Assembly (NCBI GenBank): GCA_934717185.1 | Contig: CAKUYQ010000029.1 | Location: 1-32,142 of the forward strand | Direction: 5' to 3' | From: an uncultured Bacteroidales bacterium | Lineage (GTDB): Bacteria; Bacteroidota; Bacteroidia; Bacteroidales; UBA932 | DNA length: 32,142 bases | Part shown: in pieces, positions 25,516 through 32,142 of the stretch | Position numbering within the stretch: the stretch's first letter is position 1 | Layout of the letters: every line of letters starts with the position of its first letter | Notes under the pieces: model-generated | Database searches by the model: none | What the model was told of the DNA's origin: nothing | What the model saw: the letters and a program-made list of their open reading frames with translations, nothing else | Program-made: the position numbers and the translations under genes

Positions 25516-26619
25516 ATGGTTGAAAACAATAATATACCTCAGTTTGTGAAAAGTAACTCCTTCATGTCCGACAGGAACTATGTGAAGTGGTTGTCTGATT
25601 TGAAGAAGCGTTTCCGCATAGCCCAACTAAAGGTGGCTGTGAAAGTAAATACCGAGATGCTCAAGTTCTATTGGGGGTTAGGCGAGGATATTTGCGAGAA
25701 ACAAAAGCAGTACAAGTGGGGAGCAAACTTCATGAAAAGGTTGAGCCTTGATTTGCGTGCGGAATTTCCACAAGCAGAAGGCTTTTCTATGGCTAATCTA
25801 TATAACATAAAGAAGTGGTTTGTATTCTATTCTTCTCAAACTGAATTTTTCTACCAAGCTGGTAGAAAATTACATGAAGTGGAATATGCTTCTGTGAAAA
25901 TGCCGGAAATTCTGCTCTGCGTGCCATGGAGACACCAAACGGTCATTGTTGCCAAATGCAAAACAATTTCTGCGGCCATGTTCTATCTCAAAAGGGTTAT
26001 GGATGGTAACATGAGCCGAACGGAATTGGAATTTGCCATCAAGTCACAACTCTATGAACACACGGGCAAGGCTCTCAACAATTTTGAGGCCACTCTGCCA
26101 CAGGTACAAGGGGCTCTTGCTACAGAGATTATAAAAGACCCTTACAAGTTGGATTTCTTCTCGTTGCCAAGCAAGTTCAGCGAAATGGACTTGGAGAATA
26201 AGTTGGCCACTAATATTACTCGCTTCCTTTTGGAACTTGGTAAGGGCTTTGCGTATATCGGGCGGCAGATGGAACTTGATACACCAAGTGGCAAGTCTTA
26301 CTTCCCCGATATGGTTTTCTATCACACCCGGTTGAAATGCTATGTGGTGATAGAGCTGAAGGTTATCGACTTCATGCCTGAGTTCATTGGTAAGCTGAAC
26401 TTCTATGTGTCTGCTGCCGACGAGTTGCTCAAGGGCGATGGCGACAACCCCAGCATTGGCATCCTGCTTTGCAAAGACAAGGACTCTTCGGTGGTGGAAT
26501 GGTCGCTGCGTGGCATCACCACTCCGCTGGGTGTCGCAAGCTATCAGTTGCAGGAGGTCTACGACCGTACATTGCTTGAGATGAGACAACAAACCGCAGA
26601 AACAGAACAAAACGAATAA
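25516..26619 (+). CDS. DUF1016 (YhcG-type) PD-(D/E)XK nuclease
   Basis: This 367-aa protein matches the DUF1016 family. The N-terminal DUF1016_N region (about residues 15-190) is recognisable from LKVAVKVNTEMLKFYWGLGE, FSMANLYNIKKWF and ILLCVPWRHQTVIVAKCK. The C-terminal nuclease domain (about 215-350) has YFPDMVFYHTRLKCYVVIELK with D265, E280 and K282, the full PD-(D/E)XK triad, and FIGKLNFYVSAADELLK. The triad is intact, so nuclease activity is likely, though the natural substrate of the family is not established. The frame is open from 25474, but that start would overlap the SNF2 gene; ATG 25516 in an A-rich leader is preferred. It lies inside the operon, 15 bp before the methyltransferase, so a role in the system is likely; it might also be an embedded passenger. 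Confidence 0.88.
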   Translation: MVENNNIPQFVKSNSFMSDRNYVKWLSDLKKRFRIAQLKVAVKVNTEMLKFYWGLGEDICEKQKQYKWGANFMKRLSLDLRAEFPQAEGFSMANLYNIKKWFVFYSSQTEFFYQAGRKLHEVEYASVKMPEILLCVPWRHQTVIVAKCKTISAAMFYLKRVMDGNMSRTELEFAIKSQLYEHTGKALNNFEATLPQVQGALATEIIKDPYKLDFFSLPSKFSEMDLENKLATNITRFLLELGKGFAYIGRQMELDTPSGKSYFPDMVFYHTRLKCYVVIELKVIDFMPEFIGKLNFYVSAADELLKGDGDNPSIGILLCKDKDSSVVEWSLRGITTPLGVASYQLQEVYDRTLLEMRQQTAETEQNE

Positions 26620-26634
26620 ACTACTTGAAAGCTC

Positions 26635-29600
26635 ATGGACTATACAAGTATTCATATATATGGTCATCTTCTCTCTGATGACATCCTTCACAATATAGAG
26701 CGTGACAACACGCTCTATGGTAACCGTGACCAAGATTTCGGCATGGACATTTCCGTTTCGTCTGCCATCGACTACGTATGGAGCAGCTTGCGCAACGACT
26801 GGAACTTCTATAAGGAACGTGCCGGTAACGAGCGTTTGGTCGATAGAGACCCATACGGCACTCGCCGTGCCCGTGACCTCATGGAGCGTCTGTTCCAAAG
26901 CCTTGGTTACACACTCGACCGCCAAGCCACCAACATCGAGGTGGCTGGCACCAACTACGACATCAACTATACCTGCCAAGAATTGGGTAAGATGCCATTC
27001 ATCGTCATTGGCGAGAATATCAGTACGGATGGCAGTATCAACACCTTAAATAAGTGCTCACTCGACTGTCGTGCCAAGGGTGGTATGCGCAAGAAGTCTG
27101 CCCATGCCACCATGCTTGAATATCTCAATGCTACCGAAAATGTATATGGCATCATCAGCAATGGTCAGATTCTGCGTTTGATTCGCAACTCAGGTCAATT
27201 GGTCAAACTCACATACATAGAGTTCGACCTGCGACGCATGTTGGAGGAGGACAAATATACGGAGTTCTGCCTCATGTTCCGTTTGCTTCATGCCTCTCGT
27301 TTCCGCACAAGCGGTGACGAGCCTTGTGTTATGGAGCGATTGTTCAACATGAGTATCGAGTCGGGTAACCGCATTCGCAACGGATTGTCGCTTGCTGTGC
27401 AAAAGACAATGGAGACTATAGGCAATGCCGTGCTTACATCCGAATGTAAGGGCAATGATGCCTTGCGAGAGGCTTTTGCCAACGGTACGATGGATGCCGT
27501 CAAGCTCAACAAGGAGCTAATTCACTTCATCTATCGCCTGCTCTTCCTCTTCATCATCGAGGAGAGAGGACTGGTCTATCAGATTCCTGACTCTCCAGAA
27601 GCACCCGACTACAAGCAGCTCTGCGAGTGGCAGGATATTTATAAGAAATATTATGCGGCAAGCCGCTTGCGCCATCTCTCGGAATTGTCATACCTCAAGC
27701 AGCGTCAATACGCTGACCTTTGGCAGGGACTGATGGACACCTTCCATCTGTTTGAGCCAGACACGTTTGGCGAGAAATTAGGCATCAAGCCTTTGGGTGG
27801 TGTGCTCTTTGGCACAGAAACTCTCCATTGGCTGAAGCAATGCCAAGTAAGCAATGCCGACTTGCTCGCAGCATTCTCCGCACTCAATGAGTTTACCGAT
27901 GAGCGTCAGCAACTGGTAAAGATCAATTATTCTTCGCTCGACGTAGAGGAGTTTGGCTCTGTATATGAGGGTATTCTCGAAATGCGCCCATTCGTACAGG
28001 CGGGTGTTGCCGCTGCCGATTGGAAGTTTGGGTTTGTGGGTGGACTGGACCGCCAAAGCACTTCTTCTTATTACACTCGTCCTGATTTGGTGCAAAACCT
28101 TATTAAGACCACGCTCGAACCTGTCATCAAGGAGAAAATCTCCCAATGTGCCACAACCGAGGAGAAAGTGAAAGCTTTGCTCAATATGAAGGTATGCGAT
28201 GCAGCAAGTGGCTCGGGACATATTGTATTGGCGATGGCTCGCACCATTGCCTGGTACATCTGTACCCTTCGCACTGGTGAGGACAACCCTGCGTCATTGG
28301 ATTATCGCCAGGCTCTTCGTGAGGTTATCTCCCGATGTGTCTATGCGGTGGATTATAATCCCGATGCTGTGGAACTTTGCAAGGTTGTGTTATGGATAGA
28401 GGGCTATTGTGCCGGCAAGCCGCTCTCATTTCTCGACCACCATATTCGTTGCGGAAACTCAGTGCTTGGAGTCTCTGACTTGCAAATGCTCATAGATGGA
28501 GTACCCGACAAGGCTTTGACCGCTGAGGACAAAGACACCTTGAAGGCACTGAAGAGATTAAACCAAGAGGCCATTAAGGCTGTTGGTGGAAACGCCGGCA
28601 ACGAGCCTACCCTTGGCTTGGAGAATCCTTTTGGCATTGAGGAGATGTCCACTGCGCAGATTGGTTTGGCAGATAAGATTCGTTTTATCAACCACTTGCC
28701 GGAAGACACCTTGGAGCAGGAAATCATCAAGCAAGAACGTTGGAAGGAGTTGATGGAGTCAGCACGAGTGGACTGTCTGCGCCGCGCTTGCGACATCTAT
28801 ACATACGCTTTCTATAAGACCGTAAAACGTGATGAGCTAATAGACGAAGTTGGAGGTGTGAACGGAAACTATCGTTTGGAAGCTGAAGTGCCATACACCA
28901 AGACCGTAATGCGTGCGCTCCAAGAAATCGGAGCAATGGAATGTCTGGAAAAAGGCAAGCCATTGCCTACTTATTATCGCCAGCTATCATCTGATTTCAA
29001 GACCGAGGTAAAACGTATGGCGATGGAGCAGCGTTTCTTCCATTGGTGTGTGGAGTTCCCTGAGGTGTTTGCCGCCAACAAGGGATTCGATGTGATGTGT
29101 GGCAATCCACCTTGGGATAAACTACAGATGGAAGAAGAGAAGTGGTTTGCTGGCAAGAACGATGATATAGTCAACGCTGCCAACCAAGCTGAACGCAAGG
29201 AAAAGATTGCAGAACTTCAAACATCAGATGCAGAACTGTATAATGCTTTTCTAAAAGCAAGCACCGATTTGACAAGCCAAAGTAGCTTTGTCAAGAACTC
29301 TGGTCGCTTCCCATTGACAGCAGTTGGCAAGCTTGAACTTTCATCGTTATTTGCCGAGCTATGCCTCTCTTTCTCAAAAGAGGCATGGGGACTCGTATTG
29401 CCTACAGGTATTGCTGTTAATGATAGCAATAAGTATTTCTTCTCAAAACTTATTGATGAGAATAGACTCATTTCTCTATACGATTTTGAGAATAGAGAAG
29501 CTTTGTTTGACATTCATAGAATGTTCAAATTCTGTCTCATAACTGCAGGTAAAGCGCAAGATAAGCCTCGTACCGTTAGCGGCGGTTTCTACCTTACACG

Positions 29601-30786
29601 TATTGACCATCTGCTCGATCCTCGACGTATTTATACATTGAGAACGGATGATTTTGCTCGTTTTAATCCGAACACAAAACTCTGTCCAATATTTAGAACT
29701 GCCAAGGATGCAAACCTTACAGCAAAAATATATCGTAAAGCCCCAATTCTAATTAATGACGAAACAAATGAGAATCCTTGGGGAATTCGATTTATGATGA
29801 TGTTCAACATGGCCTCTGCAAGTTCATTGTTCTACACAAGGAAGCAGCTTGACGATATGGGCGGTAAATTGCAGGGAAACTCCTACGTTGTTGGCAATGA
29901 CATTTACGTTCCTTTATATGAAGGCAAAATGTTTTGGCTGTACAACCATCATTATGCTGAATTTCCTAATGAATATAATGTAGCAAAAAGACCAAGCTCA
30001 ATAAGTAGCACATCTGTAGATACTCTTGCTGATTGTAATTCATCAATAGCCCCATGGTATTGGGTGAAAAAATCATTCGTTGACCAAAGATTGATAGATA
30101 TGGACAAAGACGGAAATATCCGCTGGCAATGGAAACATAGCTATTATACTGCTTTTAGAGATGTTACAAATGCGACTAATGAGCGCACTTGTGTAGCAAC
30201 CATTATGCCCAGCGGCTATGCCGCTGGGCATAAGGCTCCGTTAGTTTTCACTTCGCGGTGCCTTATCCCCAGCACATGCTTCGCTGCGCTACTTTCTTCC
30301 ATAGTCTTTGACTATGTTGCACGTCAGAAAGTAGGAGGTTCCAGTATGGCCTTGTTCATTATGAAACAACAGCCAGTCCTCACTCCAAGCCAAATACCAT
30401 CCGCCATGCAATGGCAAATCGTGAAGCGAGTAGCCGAGTTATGCTATTTCAACCACGATATGGATGGTTGGGCATCAGAGCTATGGGAAGAGATGAATGA
30501 AGAGCAGCGTGCCGAGTTGCCACAGTTGGGCGCACAGCAGCCATGGATTTACAATCCGGAGCACAGAGCCGTCCTCCAAGCCGAGCTTGATGCCATCTTC
30601 GCCCACCTCTATGGACTAAACACGGAAGACCTCCGTTATATCTTAGACCCGGAAGACGTCTGTGGCAAAGGCTGCATCAACGAGACCTTCCGTGTGTTGA
30701 AAGACAATGAGATACGTCAATACGGAGAATACCGCACCAAACGCTTCGTCCTTGAAGCATGGAATAAGTTTGGATTTGACAGTTAA
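26635..30786 (+). CDS. Large Eco57I-like N6-adenine DNA methyltransferase
   Basis: The 1383-aa protein is a class-gamma type N6-adenine methyltransferase of the Eco57I/PglX/DrmMI kind. Residues about 60-200 may be a decayed nuclease-like domain (YDINYTCQELGK, FIVIGEN). Residues about 440-850 form the catalytic domain: SSYYTRPDLVQNLIKTTLEP, motif I VCDAASGSGHIVLAMA (D522), YAVDYNPDAVELCKVVLWI, and motif IV CGNPPWDKL (N824-P825-P826-W827). Residues about 860-1190 are the probable target-recognition region. The end (EYRTKRFVLEAWNKF) is typical of these enzymes. It should mark self DNA with S-adenosylmethionine as donor. The recognition region is AT-richer than the rest, and a perfect inverted repeat lies near its right end. 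The DUF2971 gene follows after 11 bp. Confidence 0.9.
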   Translation: MDYTSIHIYGHLLSDDILHNIERDNTLYGNRDQDFGMDISVSSAIDYVWSSLRNDWNFYKERAGNERLVDRDPYGTRRARDLMERLFQSLGYTLDRQATNIEVAGTNYDINYTCQELGKMPFIVIGENISTDGSINTLNKCSLDCRAKGGMRKKSAHATMLEYLNATENVYGIISNGQILRLIRNSGQLVKLTYIEFDLRRMLEEDKYTEFCLMFRLLHASRFRTSGDEPCVMERLFNMSIESGNRIRNGLSLAVQKTMETIGNAVLTSECKGNDALREAFANGTMDAVKLNKELIHFIYRLLFLFIIEERGLVYQIPDSPEAPDYKQLCEWQDIYKKYYAASRLRHLSELSYLKQRQYADLWQGLMDTFHLFEPDTFGEKLGIKPLGGVLFGTETLHWLKQCQVSNADLLAAFSALNEFTDERQQLVKINYSSLDVEEFGSVYEGILEMRPFVQAGVAAADWKFGFVGGLDRQSTSSYYTRPDLVQNLIKTTLEPVIKEKISQCATTEEKVKALLNMKVCDAASGSGHIVLAMARTIAWYICTLRTGEDNPASLDYRQALREVISRCVYAVDYNPDAVELCKVVLWIEGYCAGKPLSFLDHHIRCGNSVLGVSDLQMLIDGVPDKALTAEDKDTLKALKRLNQEAIKAVGGNAGNEPTLGLENPFGIEEMSTAQIGLADKIRFINHLPEDTLEQEIIKQERWKELMESARVDCLRRACDIYTYAFYKTVKRDELIDEVGGVNGNYRLEAEVPYTKTVMRALQEIGAMECLEKGKPLPTYYRQLSSDFKTEVKRMAMEQRFFHWCVEFPEVFAANKGFDVMCGNPPWDKLQMEEEKWFAGKNDDIVNAANQAERKEKIAELQTSDAELYNAFLKASTDLTSQSSFVKNSGRFPLTAVGKLELSSLFAELCLSFSKEAWGLVLPTGIAVNDSNKYFFSKLIDENRLISLYDFENREALFDIHRMFKFCLITAGKAQDKPRTVSGGFYLTRIDHLLDPRRIYTLRTDDFARFNPNTKLCPIFRTAKDANLTAKIYRKAPILINDETNENPWGIRFMMMFNMASASSLFYTRKQLDDMGGKLQGNSYVVGNDIYVPLYEGKMFWLYNHHYAEFPNEYNVAKRPSSISSTSVDTLADCNSSIAPWYWVKKSFVDQRLIDMDKDGNIRWQWKHSYYTAFRDVTNATNERTCVATIMPSGYAAGHKAPLVFTSRCLIPSTCFAALLSSIVFDYVARQKVGGSSMALFIMKQQPVLTPSQIPSAMQWQIVKRVAELCYFNHDMDGWASELWEEMNEEQRAELPQLGAQQPWIYNPEHRAVLQAELDAIFAHLYGLNTEDLRYILDPEDVCGKGCINETFRVLKDNEIRQYGEYRTKRFVLEAWNKFGFDS
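30203..30233. repeat. Perfect 14-bp inverted repeat inside the methyltransferase gene
   Basis: TTATGCCCAGCGGC (30203-30216) and GCCGCTGGGCATAA (30220-30233) are exact reverse complements around the 3-nt loop TAT. It encodes IMPSGYAAGHK and keeps the frame. A second, shorter pair (ATAAGGC and GCCTTAT) starts at its right arm and spans about 45 bp. The GC-rich stem is unlike the AT-rich sequence to its left. Confidence 0.85.
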
Positions 30787-30797
30787 AAGATAATACA

Positions 30798-31667
30798 ATG
30801 GAATCTAAAAATAATCTCATATTATATCACTATACTACAATGAATACGTTCTATACCATGATAGAACATTCTTTGCAGTATGAGAAAGGCGATATACATC
30901 CAAAATATATCACCATGTGGGCGACACATTATGCTTATCAAAATGACCCTACAGAATGCCAATTGTTCTTTGAAGAATTGAAGAGAAATGTAATAGATTA
31001 CACCGAAAAGAACAATATAGAACTTGAAGACAAAGATAAGGAGCTTATCCAACATCCATGGTATGGTCTGAATATATTTACTATTTCTTTTTCCAAGCAG
31101 GAAGATGATTTGACTATGTGGCGTGGATATGGGCAAAACGGGGATGGCATAAGCTTAGGCTTTGATTTTTCCACGCTCCCTTTGACTTTGCCTATGTATG
31201 GAACAGATTGCAAAGAATGTAAATCTTTGTGTGAAAGTGAACCTACATATTTACTCAAGAAAGAAATAAAGAAATGTGAATACGTTGATGCTAATAACAA
31301 TATGATTGCGAAAGATGCTATCAACAGAACATTAAACAATATTTTCAACAAAGACAAATCATGGAAGGAAGTTAAACAGATAATAATAAACAACGAATAT
31401 GCACCAATCTATAAACACAAAAAATATGAAGCAGAAGGGGAATATCGTATAATCAAGCATCAGATAATGCCTCAATATCGTCTTGCAGACAACAAAATGA
31501 CACCTTATATAAAAGTAAATATCCCAGTCAATTGTTTAAAAAAAATTGTGGTAGGGCCATGCCTGTCATCCTTTGAAGTTGTAATGAAAATAAAATCATT
31601 CTTATGGACAAAAGGTTTGGATATAGAGGTAATTTCATCAATTATACCCTACAGAAGAAGATTGTAA
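30798..31667 (+). CDS. DUF2971-family protein
   Basis: The 289-aa protein matches DUF2971, a family of unknown function often found near restriction and other defence genes. Conserved features are LYHYTTMNTFYTMI at the N-terminus (H11), WATHYAYQNDPTECQLF with the NDP motif (N49-D50-P51), TISFSKQEDDLTMWRGYGQN (W108, Y111), GISLGFDF, YEAEGEYRIIKHQ (E213, E215) and KIVVGPCLSS. There is no signal peptide or membrane segment. It is the last gene of the operon, 11 bp after the methyltransferase, and is AT-richer than the helicase genes. The spread of H, W/Y and late E residues recalls ADP-ribosyltransferase-like enzymes, but that is a guess and no activity should be assumed. Confidence 0.82.
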   Translation: MESKNNLILYHYTTMNTFYTMIEHSLQYEKGDIHPKYITMWATHYAYQNDPTECQLFFEELKRNVIDYTEKNNIELEDKDKELIQHPWYGLNIFTISFSKQEDDLTMWRGYGQNGDGISLGFDFSTLPLTLPMYGTDCKECKSLCESEPTYLLKKEIKKCEYVDANNNMIAKDAINRTLNNIFNKDKSWKEVKQIIINNEYAPIYKHKKYEAEGEYRIIKHQIMPQYRLADNKMTPYIKVNIPVNCLKKIVVGPCLSSFEVVMKIKSFLWTKGLDIEVISSIIPYRRRL

Positions 31668-31679
31668 AAAATACAAACA

Positions 31680-31748
31680 ATGGAAAAATATATAGACATA
31701 TTCAACGATGCCAAACTAAAGAATATATTTAACGGCATTTGTAAATAG
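31680..31748 (+). pseudogene. 3'-end remnant of the lipoprotein gene
   Basis: A 22-codon frame runs from ATG 31680 to TAG 31748. Its last 17 sense codons, DIFNDAKLKNIFNGICK, repeat the C-terminus of the thioredoxin-like lipoprotein with one replacement (Leu to Phe) and three silent changes. The ATG and the first codons are not from that gene. It is either the original end displaced by the island or what remains of a second tandem copy. A functional peptide is unlikely. Confidence 0.8.
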
Positions 31749-31965
31749 CGTTTGATTAGCTTTAGCTTTGGCTTTGGCTTTGGCCTTTTTTTAAAGTAAA
31801 GAGAGTAAAGAGAATAAAGAAGCCAATGCTAAATATAGTTGAGAGCTTATAGTGTATAGAAAGATGGCTTTGGCGTTAGCGTTAGCCTTGGCCTTAGCTG
31901 AGTTTATGGTTGAGAGTTTTTAGTGTATAGAATGAGGAAGAAAGTATGTAAAAAGGAAACGGTTT
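31695..31965 (+). repeat. Right direct repeat flanking the accessory island
   Basis: This copy matches 16608-16893 in the same orientation: the lipoprotein gene's last codons and stop, the linker CGTTTGATTAGC, the repeat modules, the GAGAGCTTATAGTGTATAGAAAGAT block (given here in part) and a weaker match to about 31965 (GAAAC then TTTAC). It has fewer AGTAAAGA units than the left copy and an extra GGTTGAGAGTTTTTAGTG block. Confidence 0.85.
31757..31930. repeat. Modular intergenic repeat, copy 4
   Basis: The order is GGCTTT/AGCTTT units (31757-31785), AGTAAAGAG units (31793-31820, about three and partly degenerate), inverted AAGCCAATGCTA (31820-31831), TAGTTGAGAGCTTATAGTG (31837-31855), a second GGCTTT/GCGTTA run (31866-31898), and a second GTTGAGAG...TAGTGTATAG module (31909-31930). 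It lies inside the right direct repeat. Confidence 0.78.
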
Positions 31966-31983
31966 ACTTTTTACTATCATTAT

Positions 31984-32023
31984 ATAAAGCGACAAAAAGA
32001 ATATTTCCTTTTTGTCGCTTTAT
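31984..32023. terminator. Perfect 16-bp hairpin, probable terminator
   Basis: ATAAAGCGACAAAAAG (31984-31999) is the exact reverse complement of CTTTTTGTCGCTTTAT (32008-32023), with an 8-nt loop. There is no long T tract after it on the + strand, but the stem itself is A-rich on the left and T-rich on the right. It occupies the same place after the repeat as the unrelated terminator at 16917. It could end transcripts from either side. Confidence 0.6.
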
Positions 32024-32080
32024 TGTAAAATTAGATCTAAACTTGGCGAATAAAGTACGTAATTCGTGTACCAGCTTGAA

Positions 32081-32132
32081 AAAGTAGACACTAAAAAAAT
32101 TTTTAGTTAAACATAATTTATCAAAGTAGACA
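32081..32132. mobile_element. Possible insertion-sequence end (paired terminal repeats)
   Basis: AAAGTAGACA occurs at 32081-32090 and again at 32123-32132, 42 bp apart, in AT-rich DNA at the window edge. On the other strand this reads TGTCTACTTT twice, starting with TG, which resembles the repeated end sites of IS21-like elements. No transposase is within the window, and the sequence beyond 32132 gives too little to judge, so this is a weak call. Confidence 0.28.
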
Positions 32133-32142
32133 ATTGCGATAT

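Larger units (their letters stand above)
16894..31694 (+). mobile_element. Accessory (defence) island between direct repeats
   Basis: The segment between the two direct repeats holds one operon of six genes and no core gene. Codon choice differs from the genes to its left: helicase and methyltransferase genes favour GAA, CAA, CGT/CGC and ATC, while the glycogen genes favour GAG, CAG, AGA/AGG and ATA. No integrase, transposase, relaxase or phage gene is visible. Arrival by recombination between shared flanks, or by a site-specific element since lost, are both possible. The borders are inferred from the end of repeat similarity. Confidence 0.65.

Noticed and set aside
26044..26979. 311-aa open frame on the minus strand
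   Set aside because: It lies opposite the DUF1016 and methyltransferase genes, which have clear catalytic motifs. Its own sequence is low-complexity and valine-rich with no recognisable domain.
17197..31667. BREX or canonical DISARM assignment
   Set aside because: There is no PglZ phosphatase, BrxC ATPase or BrxL, which excludes BREX. There is no PLD protein and no separate drmA/drmB pair, so canonical DISARM does not fit either.

Overview
The window looks like a chromosomal segment of a Bacteroidota bacterium, probably order Bacteroidales and not placeable to genus from sequence alone. The evidence is four upstream elements fitting the Bacteroidota -7 consensus TAnnTTTG, few Shine-Dalgarno sites, a glycogen operon with a eukaryote-type (GT3) synthase fused to a phosphorylase and a eukaryote-type branching enzyme, and a DUF4369/thioredoxin-like lipoprotein. 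All supported genes lie on the + strand.

Left part (1-16661), core genes: a ProXp-ala type tRNA editing protein; xseA-xseB (exonuclease VII); a tightly packed glycogen operon (branching enzyme, GH133 debranching enzyme, GT4 glycosyltransferase, GH57 amylase-type enzyme, and a 1408-residue glycogen synthase-alpha-glucan phosphorylase fusion); ribF, overlapping the fusion gene by 10 bp; then greA, a HIT-family hydrolase and a thioredoxin-like lipoprotein. Together the glycogen genes can elongate, branch, debranch and phosphorolyse a storage alpha-glucan. Several intergenic gaps hold a modular repeat family built from GGCTTT/AGCTTT units and AGTAAAGA units.

Right part (about 16894-31694), accessory island: a six-gene operon with gaps of 5-15 bp. 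It encodes a small XRE regulator, a 1722-aa DExH helicase with a DUF1998-like region and a C-terminal Vsr/DUF559-like nuclease region, a 959-aa SNF2-type helicase, a DUF1016 (YhcG-type) PD-(D/E)XK nuclease, a 1383-aa Eco57I-like N6-adenine methyltransferase, and a DUF2971 protein. I read it as an anti-phage system of the helicase-methylase-ATPase kind, related in parts to DISARM (DrmA/DrmB-like activities in one chain, DrmD-like SNF2 protein, DrmMI-like methylase) but without the PLD nuclease DrmC and with two PD-(D/E)XK-type nuclease modules in the locus. This is the best candidate for an undescribed or poorly described system here.

The island is bracketed by imperfect direct repeats of about 270-285 bp (16608-16893 and 31695-31965). 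Each contains the last 18 codons of the lipoprotein gene plus its downstream repeat cluster, so the right copy is a remnant of that gene's 3' end. No integrase or transposase gene is visible; possible insertion-sequence terminal repeats appear at the extreme right edge.
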